Assembly (NCBI GenBank): GCA_035550375.1
Contig: DASZPH010000041.1
Coordinates: 1-64,000, forward strand
Direction of reading: 5' to 3'
Length of the DNA stretch: 64,000 nucleotides
From: DASSFG01 sp035550375
Lineage (GTDB): Bacteria; Planctomycetota; Planctomycetia; Pirellulales; JAICIG01
Below, in pieces: positions 17,331-27,100 of the stretch; within the stretch, counting starts at the first letter, position 1, and each line of letters begins with the position of its first letter. The notes under the pieces were generated by a model. The model searched no databases and was not told the DNA's origin. It saw nothing but the letters and a program-made list of their open reading frames with translations. Position numbers and translations under genes: made by a program.

Positions 17331-17635
17331 GAGGTACTGAAGGAAAATGCAGGGGCCTTATAGCGGTGGCCAATATCACCGTCAAGGTGAATGCGGGAAA
17401 GCCGTGCAAGTTCGCACTTTGCGCATCGCGACACTCCGTACAAGGAAAGGGGGCGAATCTGTGACCGGACTCGCAGAGTGAGTCCAAAGTCAGATAAGAG
17501 AGCCAGAGGAGGGCAACGAAAAAGCTGGGGGAGGAAGGGATTACTGGGGGAAGCAGGGATAGAGCGTTAACCGCTGAACCGGTAAGGAATCTGCGCAAGA
17601 CCGGAAGCGCTTGGGGTCGGTTCCGCAGCCTTAGG
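17331..17635. other. Intergenic gap before the sugar operon
   Basis: About 305 bp between the start of rfbG and the end of the EF-hand gene, both on the minus strand. It should hold the promoter of the sugar operon. I see no convincing coding frame, repeat or clear promoter boxes here. It is less GC-rich than the flanking genes. Confidence 0.5.
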
Positions 17636-17667
17636 CCAGACGCCGGGGCCCGAAATGCCGGCTCTGG
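17636..17667 (-). terminator. Hairpin directly after the EF-hand gene stop
   Basis: CCAGACGCCGG at 17636-17646 can pair with CCGGCTCTGG at 17658-17667 with one bulge. It begins right after the stop codon of the last gene of the five-gene operon. There is no T-run on the minus strand after it, so it would be a Rho-dependent or weak terminator, or an mRNA 3'-end stabiliser. Confidence 0.4.
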
Positions 17668-19140
17668 CTATTGCCCATCGACTTGTCGCGCCTCTTCAGG
17701 CGATATCAACCCGTCCCGGTCCACATCTAGTTTCGAGAACACCTGGGTTGAACCGGTAAACTCACGGCGCGAGATATCTCCGTCGCTGTTGCGGTCCATC
17801 TTCCGGAACCACTCGCCACCCGTTGCCGTCGTTCGTGCAAGACTGCCCGGATAGCCCTGGCTGACGACGATCATTACGACGCTTGGCACCTTGCCGAGGT
17901 CCACGCTTTCTCCGGATGTACACGCCGCGCCCTCTAAAACGGCCCATCCGTTGCGCAGTTCGCGGGGACAAAGCCCCCCGTCATGGTTGACGTCTAACAT
18001 CTCGAACAAACCTCCGCCAGACATGACGCTCACAAGCAACTGGCCATGAGTCAAAAGCCTCTGGGTATCCAGCCACGCTTCGAGTTCTTCTGGCGATACC
18101 TCGCCGTCTCGATCACGATCGGCCATTGCGATGAGCCACCCCAGCGGATTTCCGCGTTCTCGAGGCTCCCCGCCGTCAGAATTCGCCGGCGGCCGTTGTG
18201 TTTCTCGACCGGTAACGCGATCTCGCGCCGCCCGATAAAGCTCTGGCAACGGTCCGGTCACGGTCCACGCTTCGCAGCGCACATGAGTGCCCGCGCCCCA
18301 ACACAATTGAGCTTCGCTCATCTGGTCAGCGATAGAAATCGTCCAACCCGCGATCGCCGGTACCGACATGGCCTCGTCGGACGGCGGCTTCCCTTGGATC
18401 CGGTTGAGGCACTGCCGTAGCAGCGCCTCGCGATCGTCCTCGCTACCCGGAAGCCGAGCAAGAACTGACTTGGAGCTTGGCCGGCTCAATATCTCCACCA
18501 CCGACGATTCGTAAACCTCGTTGGTCGCTGCGCAGCCGGGATAGACGCAGTTCGGCAGAATTTCTTCCGTGCCAATCAGTTCGTCATCGTTCACGTCGAG
18601 CGATCGAAGCCGATTTTCAGCCGATAGCAACTCGGCGTGAGAGATCGCCGCATCCTTGTCCTGATCCAGTGCCTGAATTAGAGCCGCGTCTAAGGCAGGC
18701 GCGTGCTTCAATTCGCCCAACCCGACCTGTACGCCAGTGGCTCCATTGCGTCGATAGTATCGCTTTAGCGCCTCTTGAGTACACCCTTGCGATGCGTCAT
18801 CGACAACATCCTTTAACGAGGCGATCGAGGCAATGGGTGGCGTGAATCCGTTTCCAAGGCTGAGCCGCATCGCGCGCGCTGACGGCACTAGGCGAATTTC
18901 GTTGGCATCCAAAGTGCCGTTTCCATCAACGTCTGCAAACGCAAACAGCGCAGCATACGCTCCGTCCCAATACTCATCGAATAAAACGTTGTCGACCGAT
19001 ACTTTGATTTCAACGACCTGGGCGCACTTTGGATCGATGATGGCGAGCGAAGTCGTTGGGCGCCCGTCGACGGGCCTCTCCTCGGAATACGCCGGCACGC
19101 AAGGAACGATGATCGACAAAGCAAATACAAATGATTTCAC
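17668..19140 (-). CDS. Secreted multi-EF-hand protein
   Basis: A 490-residue protein with a signal peptide (FVFALSIIVPCVPAYS). It has about seven EF-hand-type calcium loops: DVDGNGTLDANE, DQDKDAAISHAE, DVNDDELIGTEE, DRDRDGEVSPEE, DVNHDGGLCPRE, DRNSDGDISRRE and DVDRDGLISPEE. The calcium ligand positions 1, 3, 5 and 12 are kept in most of them. It should be an envelope calcium binder or a structural protein. Its start overlaps the end of the DUF1501 gene by 4 bp. It is the last gene of a tight operon with DUF1501, DUF1549/DUF1553 and two DUF1559 proteins. Confidence 0.85.
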   Translation of the reverse strand: MKSFVFALSIIVPCVPAYSEERPVDGRPTTSLAIIDPKCAQVVEIKVSVDNVLFDEYWDGAYAALFAFADVDGNGTLDANEIRLVPSARAMRLSLGNGFTPPIASIASLKDVVDDASQGCTQEALKRYYRRNGATGVQVGLGELKHAPALDAALIQALDQDKDAAISHAELLSAENRLRSLDVNDDELIGTEEILPNCVYPGCAATNEVYESSVVEILSRPSSKSVLARLPGSEDDREALLRQCLNRIQGKPPSDEAMSVPAIAGWTISIADQMSEAQLCWGAGTHVRCEAWTVTGPLPELYRAARDRVTGRETQRPPANSDGGEPRERGNPLGWLIAMADRDRDGEVSPEELEAWLDTQRLLTHGQLLVSVMSGGGLFEMLDVNHDGGLCPRELRNGWAVLEGAACTSGESVDLGKVPSVVMIVVSQGYPGSLARTTATGGEWFRKMDRNSDGDISRREFTGSTQVFSKLDVDRDGLISPEEARQVDGQ

Positions 19141-20444
19141 AGCAACTCTTCGATCGGCTTGCCATTGGGATCCGCGAGCCGAATAGGACGACTCACGTTT
19201 GACATGTTTTGCTTCAGCGGGTCCAGCCCGATGCTTTTGAAGGCGGTCGCCATCAAGTCGCTCGTTCTTGTCGGCTTCGACTCGACCCTAATCCCGTCCT
19301 CGCTTGTGGCTCCAACGACCTGGCCGCCTCGGATACCTGCTCCGGCCAGCACCGCAGCCCAAGACGCGGGCCAATGGTCCCGTCCCGCTTGTCCATTGAT
19401 CCTGGGCGTTCGGCCAAATTCACCCTGGCAGACCACCAACGTACTTTCGAGCAATCCGCGTTGTTTGAGGTCGGTGAGCAGAGTGGCGAAACCCCAGTCA
19501 AGCTGATGAGACAACTCCTTTACGCGCTCAAAGTTGTTGGCGTGGGTATCCCATCCGTCGAGCGACACTTCGACAAACCTTACTCCCCGCTCCACAAGGC
19601 GACGCGCCATAAGGCAGCCCTGCCCAAACGAGCCCTTCCCGTAGGCTTCGCGCAACGCCTCGTCCTCTTGGTGCAAGTCAAACGCCGCCACCGCCTCAGG
19701 ACGCATCAACCGCCGCGCACGATCATTTGCCGAATCCAGGGCGTCGACCACGGGTGAGCCGGCCGGAATGACCGAAAGGCCTCGAAGCTCCGAAGACAGT
19801 TCCAAACGCATTGCCTGACGGCCCTCGGAGATTTCAGAAGCCGGCTTGAGGTCCGAGACCTTAAGCTCTGCCGGAGCTGCATCCATGATCCCTGGCCGAC
19901 CTCCGCCACCGCCCACAATAAATGGAGCATACTTTGGCCCCAAGAAGCCGCCGTTGGTTATCCTGGGCCGTCCGCCGACATGCACATAAGACGGAATATC
20001 GCGATCCAACTCTTCGTCGAATTCGTGAGCCACCAACGACCCGACCGAAGGAAACTTGATCGCCCCCTGCGGAACGTAGCCCGTGGTAGAAACAAAGCGG
20101 GCGCGGGAGTGGTCGCCTTCCCGAGTGGACATGGAACGGATGATCGAGAATTCGGACCCCACAGCCGAAAGCTTCGGCAAGTGCTCGCTGATGTTCATTC
20201 CTGGTACGTTGGTCGCAATCTCTCGGAAAGGCCCGCCATTCTCGTGGCCCCGCTTCAGATCCCAAAGGTCGATCGTTGCCGGCCCGCCGTTGAGCCAGAG
20301 CATGATCACCGACTTCGAGGTCAAGGGGTTCGCATTCGCTGCGCAGGCCAGGGCGGGCATCCAATTCGCCGCAGACCAACCGCACACTCCAATAGGCAAG
20401 GTCCGCAATAGATCACGCCGCGAAACACGCATCTTCGGCAGCAC
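19137..20444 (-). CDS. DUF1501 exported protein (five-gene operon)
   Basis: A 435-residue member of the DUF1501 family, which belongs to the alkaline-phosphatase/sulfatase fold. The N-terminus has VSRRDLLRTLPIGVCGWSAA, a twin-arginine-like leader. Family motifs are VIMLWLNGGPATIDLWDLK, GWDTHANNFERVKEL, VVCQGEFGRTPRINGQAGRD and HWPASWAAVLAGAGIRGG. The function of DUF1501 is not established. The pairing with a DUF1553 protein just upstream is the standard planctomycete arrangement. It overlaps the EF-hand gene by 4 bp and lies 20 bp after the DUF1549/DUF1553 gene. An internal Met at residue 6 is another possible start. Confidence 0.93.
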   Translation of the reverse strand: MLPKMRVSRRDLLRTLPIGVCGWSAANWMPALACAANANPLTSKSVIMLWLNGGPATIDLWDLKRGHENGGPFREIATNVPGMNISEHLPKLSAVGSEFSIIRSMSTREGDHSRARFVSTTGYVPQGAIKFPSVGSLVAHEFDEELDRDIPSYVHVGGRPRITNGGFLGPKYAPFIVGGGGGRPGIMDAAPAELKVSDLKPASEISEGRQAMRLELSSELRGLSVIPAGSPVVDALDSANDRARRLMRPEAVAAFDLHQEDEALREAYGKGSFGQGCLMARRLVERGVRFVEVSLDGWDTHANNFERVKELSHQLDWGFATLLTDLKQRGLLESTLVVCQGEFGRTPRINGQAGRDHWPASWAAVLAGAGIRGGQVVGATSEDGIRVESKPTRTSDLMATAFKSIGLDPLKQNMSNVSRPIRLADPNGKPIEELL

Positions 20445-20464
20445 GGCTACCCTTCCCTTCTGTA

Positions 20465-22006
20465 TTAATGGTTCGTGTTGAATTCTGGGCTGTTAACCAG
20501 GACCCAGAACAAATCGCCCAGAACTTCCCCACGGGTCGCTTCGGGTCGCACTTCGAAATGGTGCATAACGGTTTGCAATTCCGGCGTGCTTGGCCTTCTC
20601 CCAAGGACGGCGATAAACACGGCATCGACCTGCTCGTCCAGGTTCATAAAGGGCGCCGCCACCAGCGCTGCCAGCATGGGATTGTTCGAGGTTTCGGATA
20701 GCTCGCCGACGAGCGAACCGTTCATCAAGGCCAGCGCCTGCGAAATCGAGCGCTCAGCATTATGGGCCTGTTCGACATAAAAGACGGAAACAAACTCCCT
20801 ACGTTGGTCCCCTCGCCCCCGTCCCCCCGTTTCAGATCGCTCTGGAGGCAGTCCAGCCGCGGTGCGAAGACTATCGTAAAGCTGTTCCCCGGTCAGACCT
20901 CGGATAACGGCGGTCGACCTGGCGATCCATTCCGCGTCGTCCGACTGGTCCGCGGGCGGTGGAAGTGACGCCAGGCGATAGGCGTCCGACTGGACAATCG
21001 CTTGGATGAACAGCTCCGCGTCGTACTTGCTTTTGACGAACGCCTGAGCAAGTTCTTCAAGCAGTTCGGCACGGTGCTCTCCGACCGCGGCAGCGGCGGC
21101 GCTTAGATCGTCCATCGGCTCTACGATGGCTTCGCCGAAGAAGTGCGCCCAGAGGCGATTCACCGCGTTCTTTGCGATGTAGGAGTCAGACTCCGTCATC
21201 ATCCAATCGGAGAGGATCCTGCGGGGCGCAACCGAATCCAACGTGTCGGGCCATTCAATTCGTTCTCGACTCAGCAGCGCTGGCTCGTATTCCGTTTCCG
21301 AACCGGGAATCTTTATCCGAGGTGGTACGGCTTTTCCGTCGTCATTCCTGCCGGGGGCAGCGAAGAAGGCCGCCGTTTGCCAGAATTGCGCGCGTGTCCA
21401 GCGAGCGAACGGGTGATTATGGCATTGGGCGCAGTCCAGATTGATGCCGAGAAAGGCTCGCGTTGCGCTTGCCGCCAGATTCGGAGGATTTCCTTCATTC
21501 GCCAGGTAAAAGCCACGAGGGTCGACCGGGTCCGCACCGCCAGCATCCGAGTTCCAACAAAGCACCTTGGCGACCAAACGATCGTAGGTCGTCTTCTGCC
21601 GCAATTCATGAGAAAGCCAGTGCTCAAACCCGTCCGCGACGGAAGCAAATTCGGGCGTATCGGCTTGAGGCACCCATGCCCTGCGCCAAAACGTGGCCAT
21701 ATTCTTGAAATGCGCGCCGGAATAGAGCAGGCGCTCGATGGCGCGGAAGCGCTTCGAATCAGATTCGTCTTCAAGGAACTCGCGCACTTCCGCGACGGTC
21801 GGGATCCGTCCGATCAGATCTAACGTGAGCCTCCGCAGGAAGGTGGCGTCGTCCGCGAACGAGAGCGCGTCTTCCCGCCCTTTCAATTGCAGGCGCTCAT
21901 CGATGAAGCGAGAAATGTCATGCGCGGTAGAGTCCGCTGCGTAGGAGGGTGTCCCGATCAGCAGAAAAAACATCACGAACCGCCAACCAAGCGGGACCTG
22001 CGCCAT
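20465..22006 (-). CDS. DUF1549/DUF1553 protein, short form
   Basis: A 513-residue protein with a signal peptide (FVMFFLLIGTPSYA), then DUF1549 (RRLTLDLIGRIPTVAEVREF, then LDCAQCHNHPFARWTRAQFW) and DUF1553 (DWMMTESDSYIAKNAVNRLW, WAHFFGEAIVEPMDDL). Typical relatives have 700-1100 residues, with an N-terminal cytochrome-like PSCyt1 module. That module is missing here. The CAQCH in DUF1549 is a C-x-x-C-H sequence that could bind haem, but it is also a general family motif. It lies 12 bp after a DUF1559 gene and 20 bp before DUF1501. Its biochemical role is unknown. Confidence 0.9.
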   Translation of the reverse strand: MAQVPLGWRFVMFFLLIGTPSYAADSTAHDISRFIDERLQLKGREDALSFADDATFLRRLTLDLIGRIPTVAEVREFLEDESDSKRFRAIERLLYSGAHFKNMATFWRRAWVPQADTPEFASVADGFEHWLSHELRQKTTYDRLVAKVLCWNSDAGGADPVDPRGFYLANEGNPPNLAASATRAFLGINLDCAQCHNHPFARWTRAQFWQTAAFFAAPGRNDDGKAVPPRIKIPGSETEYEPALLSRERIEWPDTLDSVAPRRILSDWMMTESDSYIAKNAVNRLWAHFFGEAIVEPMDDLSAAAAAVGEHRAELLEELAQAFVKSKYDAELFIQAIVQSDAYRLASLPPPADQSDDAEWIARSTAVIRGLTGEQLYDSLRTAAGLPPERSETGGRGRGDQRREFVSVFYVEQAHNAERSISQALALMNGSLVGELSETSNNPMLAALVAAPFMNLDEQVDAVFIAVLGRRPSTPELQTVMHHFEVRPEATRGEVLGDLFWVLVNSPEFNTNH

Positions 22007-22018
22007 CAGTCACCTTGT

Positions 22019-22999
22019 TCAGAAATCGCCATGATTGATGATGTGCCCGTCGTCTCGAATCGTGAGATAGACGAACGTCAGGGGGTCGAGCTTGGTGCTC
22101 ACGAATCGAACGGCTCCATCGCAGAGCAGCACGCTTGCCCCCCCTTCATGAAAGCCGTAGATGCCGAACCAGTTGTTGCAGTTCACGCTACAGTCCGTAC
22201 TGTCGCCGCGTCCTGGCGTCTCGCCTGTTTCGGCATTTGCGGCCCCGAATGCGATTGACCCCCACCCCGCCCACGCTCCCCGGGCATTGGGACTCACGCC
22301 GAACTGACCAGCGCCCTCTTTCTTGATCCGGTTACGCCAAACCGCCGGCCGCCCGGACTGTTCGATGAGCAAGAGCGTGTTGGACAGGCCGTCCGTTATT
22401 TTCGACAAGGGCAGATCCGCATTGTCCGTCATCGCTTGCCGCTCGTTGCCGATCCGGTTTCCGCCGGGCAGGGCGTTGATACCGTAGCCGTCTCGCGTCA
22501 TCAACACGCCGTTCGAGGCGATGAAGTCGCTGACCCCGGCTTTGCAAGTAAACACGGTGTCTTTGTCAGGGTTGAGCGACTTGGTCGAGGCCTGCGACTG
22601 GATCTCCACGAAACGGTCAGGTGGACTATCCGGGCAGAGCATCGCCGGAATTGCTTTCTCCGCTATCGGCTGATTCTTTGGATCGAAAAAATCTCGCCGC
22701 AGGTCGTAGTCCTTTGCCGGACCTGCCTGTTCGAGGTAGGGCAGGATGAAACAGCCCCATCCGCCATAGGGTTGGCCATCATTAAAACCTGCACGACGAG
22801 GGGGGAACCCCCGATGGGACTCGTCATATCTTTGAAACGCCAAACCAAGCTCGCGGAGATGATGTTGGCATTGCGTTTCGCGCGAATCCGCCCGCGCTGC
22901 GAGGATGCACGGAGCCAGAATGGAAACAAACAAGAAGAGACACACAACGACGACGAGCACCTCAATGGGGCGTAGCCAGTCACGCATGCGATTGCTCAC
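22019..22999 (-). CDS. DUF1559 pseudopilin-like protein, degenerate leader
   Basis: A 326-residue DUF1559 protein. The N-terminus is a hydrophobic helix (IEVLVVVVCLFLFVSILAPC), but the prepilin G-F cleavage pair is absent: it reads LRPIEVLVVV where the relative 6 bp upstream has RRGFTIVELLVV. The rest is regular: CQHHLRELGLAFQRYDESH, GGWGCFILPYLEQAG, SKITDGLSNTLLLIEQSG and VLLCDGAVRFVSTKLDP, the H-x9-DG-like C-terminal motif. It may stay membrane-anchored rather than being processed. The frame starts at GTG 22999, and an ATG at 22987 is possible. Confidence 0.87.
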   Translation of the reverse strand: MSNRMRDWLRPIEVLVVVVCLFLFVSILAPCILAARADSRETQCQHHLRELGLAFQRYDESHRGFPPRRAGFNDGQPYGGWGCFILPYLEQAGPAKDYDLRRDFFDPKNQPIAEKAIPAMLCPDSPPDRFVEIQSQASTKSLNPDKDTVFTCKAGVSDFIASNGVLMTRDGYGINALPGGNRIGNERQAMTDNADLPLSKITDGLSNTLLLIEQSGRPAVWRNRIKKEGAGQFGVSPNARGAWAGWGSIAFGAANAETGETPGRGDSTDCSVNCNNWFGIYGFHEGGASVLLCDGAVRFVSTKLDPLTFVYLTIRDDGHIINHGDF

Positions 23000-23005
23000 T
23001 TTGGA

Positions 23006-23926
23006 TCAAAGATTATTAGTGACCGCCTCGCCGGCATTAATCGTCACAAGCGCAAACAAGACGCTTGGGTCGAGCGACTCCGACAACAAATGGACCGAGC
23101 CATCGACAAACACGGCTTCGGCTCCGCCCAGATGGAAGCTATACACCCCCTGGCTGTTGTTGCAATTGATGGTGCAAACACCCCCTGGGCCGTCCTTCGT
23201 AATGCCGTCTGCGCCAAACACCTCAACCTGGAAAACCTGATAAGACGCCCATGGTCCCCAAGCTTTCGCCTGGCTCAGGCCCGCATTACTGGCTTGCTCT
23301 TTTCCAAGAATGAAAAAAGCGGCGCGCCCCGCCTGCTCGGTAATCAACATCGTACTGGAAAGCCCGTCCCTGATGTCCGACAATCGGCGACAGCGGTTGA
23401 TGTCGTCCAGCGCCGTGATCGTGTTGTTGCCGCTCAACGACAGGACGCCGTACTTGGTCGAGGCAAAGCTGTTCGGGCCAAAATAATCGCCTGCGGCCCC
23501 CTGCGCGGTGACGCTGCCTGCCACGACGGTAATCATCCTCGGCCCCGTGCTGGAAGGACAGAGGAAGATCGGCAGATTCACGGCGATCGCGGCCGCATTT
23601 TCCGGTGCATAAAAGTCCCTGTCGAAGCGATATGCGCCTTGGAGCGAACCCTGCTCAACGTAAGGTAAAATGGTGGGCCCCCAACCGCGGGTGTACCCGG
23701 CGGTCAGATTTCGACGGGGAGGCATCGCGTTGAAGACGGTCTCATAGTTGCGGATCGCCAAACCAATTTGCTTCAAGTTGTTTTGGCATCCCATCCGGCG
23801 AGCCGATTCTCGCGCCGCCTGAACGGCGGGCAGAAGCAAGGCAACGAGAATGCCGATCACGGCGATCACCACCAATAGCTCGACGATCGTAAAACCCCGC
23901 CTCGATCGGAACGCTCTATGCGTCAC
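23006..23926 (-). CDS. DUF1559 pseudopilin with prepilin leader
   Basis: A 306-residue protein. It begins with RSRRGFTIVELLVVIAVIG, a type IV/type II prepilin leader: cleavage is expected between G11 and F12, and Glu at mature position 5 is present. DUF1559 follows, with CQNNLKQIGLAIRNYETVFN, GWGPTILPYVEQGSL, SDIRDGLSSTMLITEQAG and VFVDGSVHLLSESLDP. The GTG start at 23926 has GGGAGG 5 nt upstream. It is the first gene of the operon. Such proteins are thought to be assembled by a type II/type IV-like machinery, but their partner in planctomycetes is not known. Confidence 0.93.
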   Translation of the reverse strand: MTHRAFRSRRGFTIVELLVVIAVIGILVALLLPAVQAARESARRMGCQNNLKQIGLAIRNYETVFNAMPPRRNLTAGYTRGWGPTILPYVEQGSLQGAYRFDRDFYAPENAAAIAVNLPIFLCPSSTGPRMITVVAGSVTAQGAAGDYFGPNSFASTKYGVLSLSGNNTITALDDINRCRRLSDIRDGLSSTMLITEQAGRAAFFILGKEQASNAGLSQAKAWGPWASYQVFQVEVFGADGITKDGPGGVCTINCNNSQGVYSFHLGGAEAVFVDGSVHLLSESLDPSVLFALVTINAGEAVTNNL

Positions 23927-24120
23927 GTGCGCCTCCCGCTTCCCGTACGACTGCCGAATCTGGTTGAGGTGGCACGTTAAGGCAAACGACGCGCCACGGT
24001 CACGCGAATGATTCCGGCCTATTTTTCACGGTGAAGTTTGAAAGTGGCGACAAACATCAAGGCTCTCGCGTGGTGAAATTGTCGCCAATCCTGGCGAAAA
24101 AAACGCCACGGCAGCGAGCT

Positions 24121-27100
24121 TCATTCTTCTTTCGAGACCTGGCCTTGAACTTCATCCCAGGTAAGCGGCAGGCGCGGCACGGGCGGCTCTAGATCGGCCG
24201 ACTCCCGCCCTTGTTCGTCCTCACGCTCGCATCGCGACTCCTCCTCTTCCAGGGCGATCAGCCAGGCCGGAACGTCGAGACCCGAACCCGACGGGTTGTC
24301 GGTAAACTCGGTCAACTCCTGTTCCAGAAGCGCGAACCAGTCGCCCTTACGCCCCCGCCTCGCATCCTCGATCGCCGGGCAGACAAGTGCCCGAATCCGG
24401 TCGATCGCCAGGGGGCGGACGAAACGCTCCGCCAGCCGGTCGCCGATCGTCGGCAACCGGATGCCGTATTTCTTGTTGAGATCGGCCAGCCGCTTCAGGT
24501 GCCAGTCGGCGATATGGGCCGTCCGCTGCGCCAGTCCGCGACGCCACAATTCGGCGGCCGACGGCCAACCACGACGGGCCAGCGCATCGTGGACCACCAC
24601 CACCGGCTTGATGTTCCAGGCCACCCGTTCGTAGCTCATCTTCAGCCGCAATAAATCGAGCAGCACGTGAAGCAGATCGCCGCGGTCCGACTGCGTCGTG
24701 GTGCTGTTGAAATCTTTGAACTCGGCGTAGTTCTCGACAATCGACTCGATGACGAGCGTGAGCTGTTCTATCGCCGAGGAACGCGGAATGGTCCGATCAA
24801 GATCGCCAAAAAGCGGCCACTCATCCGCCAGCTCGGGGTCGTCTTCGATTTGTTTGAGGTGCGCATCCACGCCGCGGTGAAGAATCCCCCGCAAGTTGCC
24901 GAGGTTCATGAAACGCGGGGTGAAGATCTCGCGGCCGTAGCGTTCGACGAAGGTCTTCACGGACTCCCAGCGGTCCTGATCGCTGAGGCGTTCGATAACC
25001 GAGAGTCGCAAAGTGCGGCTGTGGGCCAGCCAACGTTTCAGCAAGGGCTCGGTGGCGGCCTGTAGAACGTCGGTTAACTCGGCGTCGCTCACCTCGGCTT
25101 CCCGGCCGGCCGCCTCCGCCTGGCGATTGGACTCGGCCGCGACCGTCACCAGCGTCTCGGCGATACCCCGAAAGCCGACTTCAAACAGGCGATCGAACTC
25201 CGTCACCGCCCCTTCTCCGGCAGGACGGCGGTGCTCCATCGACTGCGCCGCGGCGATGAGCTGGCCTGTCTGGCACAGCAGCCCCAGCCTCACCAACCCG
25301 CGCAGCAGCGTGTGCAGAAGCTGTTGGATCATCTTTGCGCTTACGATCTGCATCGGGTCGCCCTGCCGCGACAGAGGAACATAGAGAATGGGCTGATCGC
25401 CCAGGGCCGCCAGCAACCGCGGGAAGGCCTCTCGCACCTCTTCGACGCGTCCGCGAAACATGGGTCGCAGGACGTCGGCCGCCGAGCGCTTCCAGTCCGG
25501 CGATTCGTGCGGAAACGCGGCCTCAACGGACGCCGACAGCCAGAGCTCCGCGGAACTTGTTTCCACCGTGGCGATCACGATCTTCGCCAGCAGGGTTTCT
25601 TTGACCATCCGGCGCCGATCGTATTCGACGAGTGATTCCTGCGTGCCGATCGGTCGAGGAAGCGAAAAACGGTGCACAGCCGATAATAGCTCGCTGAGTC
25701 GACGCCGATTGTCCGCCGCCCGGCCGCACCAGATGCGCAGCGTCTCGTCCTTTTCGTCGCTGGCCGGCGCGCGCATGGCCTGACCGCAGGCGCGCTTCCA
25801 CAGACGGGCTACCATAAGCAGGAACTCCAGCCGCTGGCCGATCCGCTCTGCCTCGGCGTCGAGTTCGAAATCGGTCGCCCCTCCGCGGCCTTCGAGCATA
25901 TCGGCGTCGAAGCCGTCGTCCGTGCTGTCGCGATAGGTCATCTCGTCGTAAGCGGCCCGGAACAGGTTCTCGTCGCCGGTTCCCTCGTCGGTCAGGCTAT
26001 CGCCGGCCGGGCCGTCCGCCGCCGCCGGCGACTCGCTGTCTGCGCTCCGGTTTCGCCCGGCGGCAAGATCGAATTCGGGCACCTCCCAGTACGCTTCGGC
26101 GTTTGCTTCCAGGTAGTCGAGAAACTTCTTCGCCAGCGGCCAACCGTTCACGGACGAAGCGCCGGGGCCGGGTTCCGCCCGTCCCGCGAGAGCAAACCAG
26201 CGCAGAGCCAGGCTCTGAAAGGAGTGGTCGCCGTCGGTCAGCGGCACCTCCTGAGATCGGGCAACCCACTGCATCAGGAGGGCCATCGAGGCAGTAAGAT
26301 CGGCCTGGTCCAGAAGGGGCGCGACAACGAGAGCATACGCCTTCGCTGAATCAAAATTCTCGACCTGGTCGCGCCAGAAAGCGATGTTTCCGGCAGCGGC
26401 CCCTCCGGTCCTCCAGGCGGCAAGCGACTGGGCCACGTGCGCGGCCGATTGGTGCGCCTCGCGCCCCGACACATGCTCCACGCCGCCCACTTCGACGGTG
26501 GCGAAGCGGTCCCACCAATGAGCCAGCTTCTTGAACCCGGCGGAGAGTTGTTCGCAGCGAGCGGCGTCTCCCAAGGCGGCGAGGTCACCCCAGGTCCGGG
26601 CATAAAGACCGAAAATCTGCCGAACGACCTGAATCAGCACGTCGACACGGTGGTCGCGCACGCTGTTCTCGATCGCCGGAAAGAGGCTGAACTGCCCCTG
26701 AAAGCCCAGGATATTCCAGGGATCGACCAGGGCGCCGCATTGAACGGCGCGCGTCAAAAGGTCTTCGATTCCGGGGAGCAAGTCGGCCGCCTCGGCCGGC
26801 TGGCGTCGGTCGAGCGCGTGATGGCCGGCCGTCAATCGTCCACTGATCTCGCAGAGCAACCGGGCCGAGGGGACGGCCACGATCTCCGCCTGGCGGGTGC
26901 TGGCCTGGGGGTAGCCCATGCGGGCAAAAATCTGGGCCAAGTGGACGTGCTGAAGCTGGGCCGCCCGCAGCCGAGCCAGGAATTGATTCAGGTGCTGGCG
27001 GGCGGCGGCGAGCGGTTGGTGCTGCGCGGCAGCCTCTTGGCGCAAGCGATCACCATGCGGCCCGGGCAGCCCAGCGAGCAAACGACGGTAAAACTCATCG

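Noticed and set aside
17293..17598. A 101-codon minus-strand frame in the gap before rfbG
   Set aside because: It overlaps the rfbG start, and apart from a hydrophobic stretch it shows no family sequence or ribosome-binding site.
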